In this document: in pieces, positions 1 to 14,059 of the stretch | Layout of the letters: the number at the start of each line of letters is the position of its first letter | How positions within the stretch are numbered: position 1 is the stretch's first letter | Assembly: GCF_901933205.1 (NCBI RefSeq) | Contig: NC_044574.1 | Span: 19,577,733 to 19,641,732 of the forward strand | DNA: 64,000 nt | From: Camarhynchus parvulus | Lineage: Eukaryota; Chordata; Aves; Passeriformes; Thraupidae | Direction of reading: 5' to 3' | Program-made: the position numbers and the translations under genes | The notes under the pieces: model-generated | Told to the model about the DNA's origin: nothing | Seen by the model: only the letters and a program-made list of their open reading frames with translations | Database searches by the model: none

Positions 1-3000
1 ATCTCATTTTTAGATTTAGTTTTCAACAGCGCATTGCAGAGGAGTTTAAAAGACATCGATCTTTTAGTTTTAGTATTTCAATTACATAAATGCAGTGTCT
101 GGAAAGCTGATAAGAACATATATAGATCTATTTGAGTTCTTGCCAATTCATGTGTGCAATTTTGGCATTTTGCAATGGATTCTGCTGAGCACTTTAACTT
201 GCCTACACAATTTGAGAACTGTTTTAGAGCAGCATATTAAATGAGGCATGTGAAATATACTACGTGTGTAATCAATGGGGCTGAATCTTCATATTGCAAA
301 CTTGTATTCTGCAGAACTGTTCATCTATCAGATGAAGGCCTGGACTACTATGTATAAACCAGATTTTAAGGGAATAAAACCAAAACTTAAAATTTTCCCC
401 TTTTTTCCTTGCACTGCTTATTTAATTCCATATTCTCAGTCTATTTTCCTATCACTGTATATTGTGTGTCTTAATCTCACTTAACAGTGTGATCATAATT
501 GTTTCCTTCAAAGCCCATTATGTTGTCACCAGCATATAAGAGGAACTTTTTTTCCCAGTGCCTGTTTCTTTGTACTTTTCTGTCCTTAATGTCAAGATTG
601 CCATCTCATTTCCTTTCAATACTAAGAAAGGTTTATTATATATATCAGTACCTATGAGATTGACAGCACTTCTATGTAAATTCTTATGCACAGCTTCAGT
701 CAAGTGGTTGTTGACTCCTGGTAGACTGTTATGATAATGGCTCCAGTAGAAAAGGAAAGGTTCAGTACATACAGAGGTTACCTCGCTTTAAAAACTAAGA
801 AACACTGTTGCTCAAGGCAGTAGGAGAAGCAAGTACCATACCGGTTTTGAAATTCTGTTCATCTTCGCATTTGTAGATATGGAAACAACATTTTGAGCTA
901 TCTGTCCATAAAGGTCAGAAAGAAATTTGAATCTAATTAAAGGATAAGTGCCTAAAGGATAAGTGCACTAAAGGATAAGTGCCTCTGTTATGACCCGTTG
1001 CTTGCATAGTAGCATAGTGACAATGGAAAAGAAAGAAAGTAGCAAAGAGTCTGGTTACATTGTCTGCTTTACATTGGCTCAGATTAACAGAACTGGCAGA
1101 AACTGAAAATGGTCCATAAGGGTGGAATTTTTATATTAAATAAAATTTTCTGCATCTGAGTTAGCAACCACACTGTCAAGTGAATGTTTAGGCAAAAGGA
1201 TGCCACCCCATATCCTGTAAGTAGCTTAAGGTAGTTAGACTGTACACACTCAAAGTAAGGGAAAATTAATCCTACTGAAAAGATTATTATGCCCATCTGG
1301 ATGTGATCAGAGAGCAGGCCAAACCACACAGCTTTTCCTTCCTCTTTACTAATGGAAAGTGCCTTGTCTGGGATTTACAGGCACTACTTGTTCCAAGAAA
1401 CTGTAGGCTTTAAACTGGAACAGCTGACTGACAGTTCACTGAAGTGAACTGAAATTCCTAAGGTAAACTTAGTTTACTTTGCAGTAACTACTCAAACTTC
1501 CCGCACAGGCACAAGAATTTTTTTTTTTTTTATTTCAGAAGGAATTTCACCTGAATACGTGGTGGTGACAGGTGTTGACTAAAAATTATATATATAGAGA
1601 AAAAAAAAGTTCAGTTACAAGTGTAATATTTATAGAACCAATAAAAAAATCACAAGAAACAGGTTAATTTCAAAATCCATAGAATGACTGGTATCTCAAT
1701 CCTCCTCTGCTATAGTGATGTACATAACAGAGTTTCATAGTGTTTACTCAGGACTTAAAACTATGACTCTGACTATCCGATTTATCAAATTTATGTACAT
1801 ATTCAGTAGTTAAAATGTATCTAAGGCTTAAATTTGGCTTTTTTGTTGTACATCAAAAGTTCTTTGCTAAAAATAAGAGAGAACATAGTTTGAAAATTCT
1901 TATGCCTAAGCTTTGGAAGAAAAGATGATCTGCCTTTCATCCAGCCTTCACAAGCATGTTTCTCATAGTTATTATTGTCAAGATTATAAATGCAGTTCTT
2001 GATTTCAAACCAATTTGCCAGCAGGAAGTCTCCTCAGGAACGACATGTGGCAACACCTGCTGGGCCAATCGGCCCAGTAAGGTAATAAGCCAGTCAAAAA
2101 CTAACATAAAAAAAGGAGTCAACTAAAACTATTCACTGTTTTATTCACCTCTTACTTTGAGGATCTCTGATAATGACTTTTTGAGTAGAAGGGGTGCACT
2201 ATGCTGAAAATTTTGAAACAATTTGAAGTAAGTGTTGCCTAGTTGGGTTGTGTTGCCCAATATATTTGTCCCTACATTTGCCCTGTGACTACAAAACAGA
2301 AAGGGAAAAGAATATCTATTTTACTGTTTTTGTGTATAATATATCTATTCCAAAAGAAGATAGGGTGGCACATGAAAAAGTGAGTAACCCAGTGTACACA
2401 CTCCCTGGGAGTACTGCTAGGCTCTGGGGAAGGTCAGCAGTACACTGGCGACACCGTACAGCTGCTCTCAGTGTGAAAGCTCATGTGGGAGGGGTGATGT
2501 AGACCTTATTTACCCTTTAAAGAAATGAGTTACTTTGGGAAAACCTTTTTCTTTCCAGAAAATTTGCTTCATTAGGGCAGATTTTCATGATATGCTAGCA
2601 TAGAAGAAAGGTCTGACATCTTCATGAGAGGTTTGGCATCATCGTGCTTGAGGCAGGAGAAAGGGGAAATGGTTTCCTTGAAGGTGTCTGCTCAGAGTTT
2701 TGCAAGCTTTTTTATTTATCCTGGGAGAAGTTCTCTAATTTATTTGGCTCAGACTCCCAGAACAAGAAGCAGTGTAATGCTGTCCTCAGCCTAACCAAGT
2801 CTGCCTCAAATATTTGTCTTAACCATGTCAAGAAACTGTTAACCCCTTAGAGACTGAGCCTATATGTGAGAAAACTGATTTTCTCAAATATTAGTTCATC
2901 TCTTTGATTGAAAATCATTCCTCTCACAACAGAAAAAGGAAGAAAGACAAAAGTGCTACTTTTACCACTGTAAAATGAAACAGAAAAGACATTTTAATTT

Positions 3001-6000
3001 AGTAATTTAGTTGGCTTGCATTCCTTGCTTGCAAATTACTTTCTTTTGCTATAGCAGTAATTTGATGGAGAAATAAAATGAAACTAAATCTGAAATTGCA
3101 TTAAGATCCTCCACTTGTAGTATAAATGCATATAAAGTCTGAATATATAAATAAGATTGTAGCAGCCATGTCTTTTATGACCACAACAGCAAATTATACC
3201 CCACTTTGTAAGCTCAGATAATATTGGAAGTGGAAATAGAAAATGGTTTAAAAAATAAAAAATTTAAACCCCTGAATATCTAAACCCTGCATCACTTGCA
3301 CTGTTTACGCATTAGCACAAAATTGTTTGTCATTTTTTTTGAGTTCAAAGTTGTGCTTCTGACATTTAACTATGTGTTACAAATCTATAAACCAGTACCC
3401 TCATTCTAACTATTTGAGAAAGGTTTCAGAGCTAATTGAAGTGTCTCTGTCATTTCTCTGTGTGTTTTTCAGTATCAAGGGCTATAACATGTCAAAGGAA
3501 ATGCTTTTGTTGAACAGAGCAATTTTTTAAAGTGCTTTTAATTAACACTCATTTCCAGGTTGAATTTGAGTGCTTAAAGACACTTTTGTTAAGCATTTCT
3601 GAGTATTCTTCAGTAACAGTCAAGTGAGAAGTGACTTAGCAAATGTAAAAGAAGCTTTGGTGAAGGCAAGCAGAAATGTTTTTATTGCTTATAGAATTCC
3701 TTGTTTTGTCTGATATTTGACATACGCATCCTTTTCCTACTTCTTCATGGTTGTCATAGAGAGCAGGTCTATGGTTTGCACAAAAAACATACCCTGGGAC
3801 TTGGAAACTTGCCTGATGTGGAGACTAATTGGTATTAATTGTTGAGAAAAAACCAAGCAAACAAGCACATATAGATGCAGCCAGATCCATTACTACATAT
3901 GCACGTGTTGTGCATTTTATAATTTTGGATTAAAATTGTGTGAAGAGCTCTAAAAATGCATAACACCAACTTGCTCTGTGAGCATAGTGTTTGTAAATCA
4001 GCTAAACCTAGTGGCAGAGTTTCTAATGAAACTAGTCTTTAGGTATATACCTGCCTTTACACAAAATTATTTCCTCTTCTTCCCTGCTCTTCAAAGCTAC
4101 CCACTGCAGAGTTTTACTATGACTACAATCAAGATTTCAAATATGCTCTTGCATAAACAGAGACTTAGAAGAGGGTATATAGAGCCTTCACAAGCAGTAC
4201 TTGAAACACAATCATAGTGTGAAAGTGCACAGCCTTGCATTAAGAAAATGCAACCCAGGGCTAATTGGTTTGAATCCCTCTTTATTCACAATACATTACA
4301 CAGGAAAACTCAATATTTAGTATGGTTTAGTTTTTCAACATTAAATTTATAAAAGCCCACTGCATCAGCAGTAGAAACAATTCCACCCACCTGAGGATCA
4401 CTCTTGAAACTGAAGAGCAGCCAACCATCATGAAAGTTTCTCAGTTGCTTCCTTACTCTTAAGATCTTGTACAACTGCTTTTGAATTTAAACCATTCTTT
4501 TCTGCTATTTTCTGTTTTATTGAATTTCACCCAAGAGAGAAGTTATTCACAGAAGTTATCCTGAGTGTGGCTTTAGGCACATCTGTAATGTACAATGAAA
4601 GGAGAACAATACACAACAGAAAAAGAAATCCTGTTATGGACCAAATTGCTTTTTCCAGGTCATATTGAACACATCCTTATAAGGAAAATAGCTAAAAACC
4701 AATAGAACGACTCCCATGAAGGGCTGTTACTTTGTGAGAGAAGGGACACCATAGTTCAACTGCTAGATTTATTAAGCATTGTCTTGTAGCTTGGGGGGGT
4801 TAGGGTTCCTTTGTTTCTTTGTTTGTTTTCCTTCCATTTTTTCTTACCAAACCAAGATCTTCTGTCTAGTGCTCATCTCACCATCCTAGACACCAATAGC
4901 ACATCTTATCCACATCCTAAACTGCTTTCTGAAGTACTTCTGGTCACCTCAGAAAACTTTAGATTCTGGAACACTATGATTCCTGCTTTCTGAACTTCAC
5001 AAATCATTTGTCACTCAGATCACCTTCATGATATTTGTTTTCACTATGTTTTCTCTCACTGAGAAGAGCACACAATGACCTTGTAGAGGTCTTATACGAA
5101 GTCATGTGTTATTTAACTGCAATTTCTGAAAATATTTTTGTTGAGGTCATATGAAGAGAATAACTCAGCTGATCCTGCAACTCATCTATTGAAAAATATA
5201 TTGAATACCTAAACTTAGCAACACAATCACAAAACTGAATGCTAATTCTTATGTAACAGCCATGCAATACCATATATTACAGTGCTGTCTGACAAAATGC
5301 TATGGATATACATATCCTTGTGTGGTATTTCGAAAGATCACTAATAGAGAAAGGTATAACTGAGCATGCCTGTGTTTGAACACTAGCTGCAAATTTTGGC
5401 TGGAGTTTTAGAACTTTGAATTTGGACCCTTTGATTCTTGAAATGATGGAAAAAACTCATCCTGCTTATTTGTTATTTGATTTCTGGTAGGTAATGAGAA
5501 TAAAGAAAAACAACTGTTTGCTCACACAAAAGCATCAAGAAATCTGTGTTTGGACTTTGTGCACAGCAGTTTTCTCCTTTCTTTTCCTGGGGGTGATTCC
5601 TGTATTATTCAGAAGGGGAAGGTTGGAGACCCCTTACTTTCTGTCATCCACATTTGTTTCAATTCTCCAATTCCATTCCCACTTCTTCTTCTTCTGCTGC
5701 ATAAAACTGATGCATGGCATCATGGCTGACAACATAAACACAATCTCCTCTTGAAAAGAATTTGTGAAACCTGCATTTTCTCCTGTAGGTCTTGTCTTTT
5801 CTCTTACTACATACATTATGGAAGCCATCATTCTATTTGAAAACATAATATTGAATCAAAGCCCAGAGATTTTAAAACCTTAAACTACTGTGCACCATCT
5901 ACAGATAGACCCTTTGAAATTGTGGGATTCAGATGTAAATAAAACTGTAAGATGAAACTGTAAACAATATGAGAAATATTTTCCAAGACAAAGAAATGCT

Positions 6001-9000
6001 AATATTAAATTTAGAGCAGATCAAATATCATATGTCAGTATGAAACACCAAATCAAGGCAGCACCTTACAGACATCTGCCAGTTTACTTTAAATATCTAA
6101 TCATAGCAAGGGTCAACACAATTGATGGGATAATTACCTGCTACTGAACTTCAGTGCACAGAAAAAATAAATTCATTCTCATCCAACAGTCATCAGCTAC
6201 TTTGCTCTGCTTTAGCTTCTCATAGCATGTGATGGTTCAGTTTCCCAGAAGCTGCATCCAAACCTTTTACAAAACTATGCAATTCCACAAGGGACTGAAG
6301 TGTCACTTTCACAGATTGAATTTATTCCTTAGGGTGACACCAGAGGAACCATCTAGTTATGTCTTTCATATAAGAAACTTTTGCAAAAATCTTCTGTTTC
6401 ATAGCTGACATAGTGGGGATTTAGTGTAACCATTCCCCCTTATCAGAGGCAAGCAATCCTGATCCCCCTGGATGTAAGCACTTTTAAACCTAGTGAAAGG
6501 AGGACACATAGTTGCACATTCCCTACAGCTGCTTCCAGGACCACTCAGAAACCATCTCAAATATTTCAAGACCTAAATCTAATCTGAGAAGATCACTTGG
6601 CAACGTATGAAGTGTGCTGGCACTGCTTGAGTGCAGAAACTTGTCTGTAACAGTACAAATGTGCAGTTTCAATGTTATCTATACATATTTTTGTTCTCTG
6701 CCAAAACAATCATTCTGATCAAAGACTGCTAGTCCTGTAAATTTATGACATCCAATGTCGCTATTTTCACATTTAATAAATGCCACTGTCGAATCACTAT
6801 CTGAAAGACTGTTGTGGTAGATCAGGTAAAACCAGCAAATCACATTTTGGAATCATTCCAGCTAAACATACAAAACTAAGAGTGTGGTTGTTACTCACAT
6901 TTTCACGTATGTACCTCCCCTAGCATCTTTACTGCAGGCTGCTAGCTATAATCATGCTGTTGAGGCAGAAGGAAGGAATAATTATTACACCAGCAGTTTG
7001 CAGAGAAGCAGGGCTATTTCCTACACATACCTAGTATCACACCCTGGTATTTTCCAAATTCAGAGTCTTTGTTCTAAGAAGACACACTGGGAGCAGCTTT
7101 CTAAGAGGGTATTTGGCAACTTTTCACTGGAAGCCATAATTCTTCCCTACCTTCTACACCACAAACCCCTTGTTTTAGAAACTGACAACCAAAACTTTCA
7201 CCCATCTTGCCACCAAGATTTCAAAAAACACTTGACAGTGCATCTCTCAACTGGATGTCCAACTTGAAATACATATGTAACATGCCTAGCGTGTACAGAC
7301 GAATCATCTAGAGAAAGGTGTATTTCTCAATAAAACAAGACCTTTAACATCATACTTTGTGTTGCTTTCTAAAGTCTTCAGTCTGGAGAAAATCGTTAAC
7401 ACAATGCTATGTCCAACAAATTGAATATCTTTGTCAGTGCCTATGATTTCAGACAATGCAGGCTTCTAAGATAAAAAATACATCTGTTTAGCTAAAAATA
7501 AACAATTACCTGTCCACTCACATGCCTTGCAGTAAAGCCTCCTCTTAAAGCAAGTGCAGGCCTCTCTTTAAACAAACCACGTTATTAGGGAATAAAAATA
7601 TTTCCTTTAATGGCTTTGCTGCAAACCCATCAAATAGACAAGAAACCAGTCCAAGCCTGGCTTGTAGGTTCTGCACATAGCTTGCACAACTGCTTATCTG
7701 GAGACCATCAATTCCCTTGATGGCACACCTTTCTTCTGTACTGCAGGCATCTTGTACGCTTGCAGAGGTATAATTTCTTGACAGCCCTAAATATAGCACA
7801 AGATTCTAATTTAATCCACAACAGGACAATTCAAAACAACAAAAATTGTCTCTCTCGGGTCATTATTGATTAAAGAGAGAAGGGAGAGAAAAAGAGGAGG
7901 AATTTTAGTAACACCTGTGACATACTAACTTCGGTCAGCTAGAATCCCAAAACTGCCCTAAAACCTAAGACAGAAGTTCAGTCTACCATTTTAGCTACAT
8001 GAAAACATCTCTCCCCTTTCCGTTGGTAAACCAGCATTACTAATCCAGTTTCTTCTCCCAAGAGGAAACTTGTCAAGTTACAAATCTCAGTTACAGACCT
8101 GGAAGGCTTGTACATGGGTGTACTACAGCTAACTGGCCCCAGGAATATGATATTGGGCTAAATATTTCAGGGACTTTCTAGCTTTTTACCTCCAACCTAA
8201 CACATAACTAGGCTTTGACACTTCAGCTCTGTTTCTTCTGCCTTCACTCTCTCCCTGTGTCTCTGTCCCATCCACCACATCACCCTCAACAAGCATCCTG
8301 TCCAGACTTAAAAGCTGATACAAAATAGAGGTTAGAAAACAGAAACAATCACAAATTTTATATGTTATAAATCACTATCTATCTTTTATGACAGTTAAAA
8401 GATTAGACAGTTAGAAACACATGAATTGAGAAAGAAAGTCTCCTTTAGAAAATTCCTCAGCAAAAGCACAACAAGGTAATTTCTTTCCCACCTTTGGCTT
8501 ATGAGTTTACTACATTTGACACAGCAACTACAGTTTTGAAGTAAAGAATCTAAATCTCAATATTCTTCTATTCAATCATGAAAGCACAGACCTTACATTT
8601 GCAAAGACACATCAAGGCTTCAGATACAGCCACCAAAACTCATATTTCCCCTTGTCCTTTGGTTTTCTGCAAACTTTGGGAAACATCCTTTACCTCGGGT
8701 TTAAAAGAGTGCAAGTACAAGGTAAATATTATGGTTTTTATTTGCTGCATTCTTCACAGCATTTTTATGAAGTAGAAATACTTGTGATTCCCTTCAAAGT
8801 TTCTTGGCAGGAAAATAGATAGAGCAACATGCCTATGCTTGATTTTCCCCTTTCGGCCCACTGAAAAAAATATAGGCAGCAAAATTCAAACCTAGAGTTT
8901 TCTTCATCTCTCACAGTTGATGGAATAATTCAAGTTTGAAATTCAAGTTTTGAATCTAAACCCTCACATCTGTATTTATGTTTTTGCGCTAATAAAGCAA

Positions 9001-10707
9001 AATGTATGTTATCTACAGGCATTGCTTTTGTTGGGGGGGAACTCATTAAAGTACTTAGCACTGCAATGTATGAGCTGACAGTATTTTGTTTTTCTCGCTG
9101 TACTCATCTGGTCAATCTTTTTGCCAATTAGCTCAGGGCTGTGGACAGGCCATGCTGGGTGGATTCTGTTCAATTTCTCTGAGTTGTTGCCTATGGAGGA
9201 AGCTCTGAGTTCTCACTCACCCATTGGTCCCTAAGATATTAGTAGAGTTGTTCTTCCTCTCAGGTAACAGCTTATTATTTCTGAATACCAGATGGAGAAC
9301 ACAGGTAGAAAGAGGGCCAGGAACTTCCCCAAATCACAGAAGAAATGCACAGAGGAGCAGACATTAAAGTCATATCTGTGAAGTTCAGCATTAATGGATG
9401 GTATATTCTTCCTCAATGTGTGCATGCAGGCATTCTGGTTTAGAGAGTGGTTCATTCCTCACCCTATCTCTGTACTGCCAGAAACATCCAGTAAAAACAA
9501 CAATCAATGATAAAACATGGACTCAAAATCTCAAGCAAGTATCAGAGGATGACAGTCTTCTATGCCTGGCAACCCTTGAAAAAAGTTTAATGACAGTAGC
9601 ATATCACTATCTAAAGGTGGTGCTCCTGGCCATGTTGCACTAAGGAACTGCCTGCCTCAACCAGGGGATATGACAGCTTCCAGAATCAAGACAGCAGCCT
9701 GCTCAGACTGCCACACCTGCTGCAGTAGTATCATTACTGGAGACAAATCATAAAGGCGCAGAGCAAAACATTAGAGTGAGCTTTAAGACAAGATTACAAG
9801 CGAGTCCAAGCTTTTTAATCTCCTTATATTGGAGATACCTAGAAATGTTACTTTAGAAATAAATGCAAACCAACAAAATTTTAAATGTGACAAACAGTGT
9901 GTACTTGGGATCTTACTGTTTGCCTGCTTTTTGACTTTTCCATTTTAAGCTCACAACCACTTTTTCTTGAATGACTTCTAAGAGTAATGAAGAGCACTCA
10001 GATGTGGAAAAAATAAAAAAGGTGTCATTCTTCCATTAAATAAATAATTCTGTCTTGTCAAAGGATCAATGCATTTTACTAAATACATACACATGCATGT
10101 ATGAATACATCATCAAATGAGTTAGCCTGATTGTTGTTGAATGGAAAAGAAAAATTTCACTATAATTATTCTGACCTTGGAACATTTTTAAAGCAGATCC
10201 ATCCCCAAAGCACTGAATACAAACCTTTAAAACTCTTTCTTTTTCAACATAAAATAAAAAAAAAACACTTTGAAACACAATACAATATAAATCTGAAGAG
10301 TTGCACCAAAGAACACAGCATAACATAATGTATGCTTGTAATATCCAAGATCAAACATGATGAAATTAGTTCTCCTTTATTCACATATAACATGTCCTAC
10401 TAGTAATACACATGATGCTTTGACTAGAGTTTAGTCACTCTTGTTATACAAAACATGGGTTGTCCATTCAGAACTCCATTATTTAGGCAAAATTAAGCTC
10501 CTCATTAAAATCGTGGGAGAAGAAAAAGTACTTAAACAGTCCAATGAAGTATATAAAAAGCTGGATTATCATTATCTAGGAAGCTGCCTAGTTTTACAGA
10601 GGCTATATCCATGATATACTGCAATGAGCTTGCTGCTGTTCCTCTGAAAGGAGAAGGTTAGGCAACAACCAAGCAGACATGATCCTTTTGAAGCAATAAA
10701 CTGATCT
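1..10707. other. AT-rich non-coding block, no gene supported
   Basis: About 10.7 kb of AT-rich unique-looking sequence. The longest open frame (6884-7267, + strand, 127 codons from a GTG) has no recognisable motif, no signal peptide or membrane pattern, and no convincing splice or promoter context. I treat it as chance. A slightly GC-richer patch at about 2380-2500 could be an old repeat fragment, but I cannot name it. A short perfect stem (CTGGGCC / GGCCCAG) sits near 2059-2076. Otherwise only short homopolymer runs, such as the T run near 1519, are seen. Confidence 0.6.
938..983. repeat. Three-copy tandem repeat, unit about 15 bp
   Basis: The unit TAAAGGATAAGTGC plus one or two bases occurs three times head to tail (938-952, 953-968, 969-983). 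The copies differ only in the last one or two bases. The near identity implies a recent local expansion, probably by slippage. Confidence 0.9.
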
Positions 10708-11122
10708 TGATAATGGGGCCCTGGAAAATGTTAAAAATAGACTCTGAAAATGTTAGGCTTTGTGTTTTGCCAGATCATTGCACCTGTGTAAGCAGTATGA
10801 TAAATGATATAATTGTTAGATGTGATGATTGCTTAGTAATTAAATATAATTATTGTATAACCATAAGAAGAATCATGAGAAACTATGTTAGAAATTTAAG
10901 GGGAACCATGAGGGACCCTGATTGATTGAAATCTATGTATAGAATAGAACGATATAAGTTTAATAACTAACATGAGAGTTATATAATGATAGAATATAAA
11001 AGCTTGTTAATCTCGAATGTATGGCGAAGTCAGATTTGGGTTTCACCCCTGACACCCAGAGCTCTTAATAAAAGCACCGGCATATAATCGCTTATGTGAT
11101 TATGTGTTTCTGAACACTAACA
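10708..11122 (+). mobile_element. Solo LTR of an endogenous retrovirus (ERVK-like)
   Basis: The block is laid out like a retroviral LTR on the + strand. A TATA box (TATAAAAG, 10995-11002) is followed about 65 bases later by AATAAA (11067-11072), and the block ends in the typical CA at 11121-11122 (CTGAACACTAACA). The segment around 11021-11122, with its C-rich GACACCCAGAGCTCTTAATAAA part and the TCGCTTATGTGATTATGTG part, looks like the R/U5 of passerine ERVK-type LTRs known to me. The 5' edge is less certain: I place it at TGATAATGGGGCCC. The flanks (TGATCT versus ATCTCC) give no clean target duplication. No gag, pol or env sequence adjoins it, so it reads as a solo LTR. Confidence 0.7.
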
Positions 11123-12548
11123 ATCTCCTCAAGACTGATTACTTAAATCACCCTAAACAGTCTGTGTATTATTATGGAGTGCTAAGTTTTATGGAAATTT
11201 AAAAGCCACCTCTCAGGGTCCTCCTAAGGCAGGTAAGTAAACACATTGACTGAAAATATAATAGGCTAGACATTCAAGATCTCCTGTATTTGTTCTCTGA
11301 AGAAGTGGAGGAATAAATTTCTGGTGAATTTTTTCACAGATCTTTTCAGAATCCTGTAAATTCATTTCAAAACTCTTTCCTCATTTCGATGATGTTTCAG
11401 CATCTCCAAGCAATTAAATTAAACTCTTCATAGTGCAAAGACAGCTCAAGCTTCACTGGCATTTTAATCCATCTCTCAAGTTGCTGCTAATCACATGAAA
11501 CCCTGCGAGACAAGACAAAGAGGTCCCAACGTATTTCTTCCTTTTATCCAAGGCTGGTAGTTAGACATGCAAAGAGAGATTGGAGCTAAAACTAACTATA
11601 TTGCTTCCAGGTATAGATAATCAGAAGTAATATATCTTCCACAGCCATTTTTTCATGGGAAACACCAAACATGCAAGTGTTCAGACTAAGTGCTGCCAAT
11701 ATTTCTACAGAAGTTCTTACACCCTGCAGTCTTAACATAAAGATAAAGTGGTAGAAACATTGGACACAAATTTCCTGATACTTAGAATCTAGGCATGGAA
11801 AGAGCCTCTGGTGATTGCTGATAGAGGACCCCTGAGAGGTAGCTTAGAAAAAGCTGCAACACTATTGAGTCATAAAGATTTTCATCATCCCAACAATAAC
11901 ATCAAAACCAGGGGCAATCTCAACCCAACTTATTGAGAACACCCTTGTTAGAGAGGAGAGACAGAGAGAGAGAGAGAGGGAGAGAGAGTGAGAGAGAGAA
12001 AGAGACGGAGAAAGACCAATGCTGTAATTCACTACAAGACAAACCAGCAAAGTACAACAGATTAGATCACCTCAAATGCGCTTCTGCACATCCATCACAC
12101 AGTTGTACAAAGGAACACTCTGGAATGCTTCAAAATTAGTCCTAACATGAAGGACGGTTCCTTGCCTGCTGTGTGCTAAGGTTTTTGACAGATCTACCTG
12201 TAAGAAAGAAAACCATACAAAGAATATTATGAAGCACTTAATACAGCCTAAATACTGTCTATCTGAACACCTTGTTTAACTTTTATTACTTACTAAGAAG
12301 AAATTAATAATTTATATTTTTATAATTGATAAGGAAATGTAGAATATGTATCAATGCAATCTTTCAGAACAAGTTAGATAAACTTGTCTCAGAAATGACT
12401 TAGTGACAAGAGAGGAACTAAAATTTGTTATTCTGGCTTTCTAGTCCTGTGTTTTTATTATTCTATATAACAACACTCCTCTGAACTCTTCCACAAGCAC
12501 CAGGACAGATACATGAGATTGCGTGTGCTCTTTTGGGATGTGTCAAGT
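11123..12548. other. Non-coding spacer
   Basis: AT-rich sequence between the LTR and a CR1. Apart from the GA microsatellite at 11951-12015 I see nothing gene-like. Open frames over the GA tract (repeated S/L or R/E residues) are products of the repeat. Confidence 0.6.
11951..12015. repeat. (GA)n microsatellite, purine-rich tract
   Basis: Interrupted GA dinucleotide repeat, almost all purine on the + strand, with a few C and T interruptions (ACAG, GTGA, GACGG). Length is likely to be polymorphic. Confidence 0.95.
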
Positions 12549-12990
12549 AGAATCATAGAATCATCAAGCTGGAAGAGACCTTTAAGATCACCCAGTCCAA
12601 CTATCCACCCAGCACTACCACTGTAAACACTAAATCACATCACCCAGATCCAGATGCCACTTTAACACCTCCAGGGATGGTGACTCCACCACCTCCCTGG
12701 ACAACTTATTCCAGTGCCTGAGCACCCTAACAATGAAAAATGTTGTTCTTACATGTAATCTGAATTTCCTGTCTCATCTTAACTCCATTTCCTCTTCTCT
12801 CACTGCAGGCATGGCAGAAGAGAGTGCCCCCACCTCATTACAATTTTTTTCAATATAGAGTGATGAGGTTCACCCTGAGCCTCCTCTTCTGCAGACTAAA
12901 CATACCCAGTTCCCTTAGCCACTCTTCCTAAGACACATTTTGTAAACCTTTCATGAGGGTCCTTCTCTGGACAAATGTTTTATCTTGCTT
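12549..12990 (-). mobile_element. CR1 LINE, 5'-truncated 3' end
   Basis: The left edge reads AGAATCATAGAATCAT, the octamer tail that ends avian CR1 elements, so the element lies on the minus strand with its 3' end at 12549. The sequence after it (GAGACCTTTAAGATCACCCAGTCCAAC, broken by a few changes, then the blocks reading CCTCCCTGGACAACTTATTCCAGTGCC and CTCCTCTTCTGCAGACTAAACA) follows the usual CR1 3' region in order. The right edge fades at about 12990. It is the terminal few hundred bases of a copy truncated at its 5' end, as is normal for CR1, with no coding capacity left. Confidence 0.93.
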
Positions 12991-14059
12991 CTATGAATAT
13001 TTACTTTCACATTTGATTCTACTCCTCCTAGGCAAAATCTAGTATTCAAGAGAGAGGTAAAGAGTAGAAAAAGAGAATGTTGCATAGATCCTGCACTCAA
13101 ATAACACAAAATCACACAAACTTTCTAAATTATATTGCCATAGCCATTCTGTCAGAAAAAAAAAAAATATAGTAGAGTATTTTAGATACAGTTTTCTGGA
13201 CCACTGCTGAAAACCCACTGGATTCCAGGCCAAGATCCCTTTCAGTTCTGGGATAATTCTGTGATCTGGTTTCTGGGGTATCTCTTACTCTGGATGATTT
13301 CATACCAGTCATTTACTGTAAAATGATCTTAATTGTAAAAAAACCCCAAAATCAATATGACACTTTAGCATGAAGTGTTCCACTTGTAGTAACAACATAA
13401 GAAATATCTTGCCAAGTAAAGTCATTAGTACTTTCAGCATAGATTTCTGTTGCCAACACAGCAACAGAAGATGCTGCCCACAGCTTTCACTTCCTTTGCC
13501 TTCTCTTCGTGTCCATAATTTGTTTATGAGGAATGCTGTAGCATACACCCAAAGCTAGTAGCCATTTATTTCTCTTATTCACCAGTTTTTCTAATCCCTT
13601 TCTGAATCTGCAGTTTCTGTTTCCCAAATTTTCTGTGGATGAAATTCCAAGAAAGAAATAAGTGCTTACATCTGTTTTAATTCTACTTCCTCCTTGTTTC
13701 ATTAAGTGTTCTCTCGTTTTTGCATTATTGGATTTGTAATTCAGGTTATTTTTTGCCTTTGCAATTTTGCAAACTTTGAAACCTTGAGTACTGAAATGAG
13801 AAAGAGCTGAATGCAATCAGAAACTTAAAATCACTATCTAAAATCTATGTTCTAAGTTTGAACTACTATAAATAATCCAAAGTGATTCAAAGCCCACAAA
13901 ACAAGAGCAATAATACTGAGTTTTCCGATGCTGAATTAATATTATTGGGTGTTATATTTGAAAAGAAACATTGATAAAATGCATCTGTTTTCTTGTATTG
14001 GATGGAGCTTGATAGACTTTTCACAATTGCTTAATCACATATTGAACCTCTTTATACTT
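12991..14059. other. Non-coding spacer
   Basis: AT-rich sequence between CR1 copies. The 109-codon minus-strand frame at 13487-13816 has no recognisable domain and no conserved-looking composition. I see no gene, RNA gene or regulatory array here. Confidence 0.55.

Noticed and set aside
4790..4812. Telomere-like GGGGGGGTTAGGGTT word
   Set aside because: Only a single TTAGGG unit beside a G run. Not an interstitial telomere array and too few G runs for a confident quadruplex.
6884..7267. 127-codon open frame, the second longest in the window
   Set aside because: Non-ATG start, no motif, no splice or promoter context. This length is expected by chance in 64 kb.
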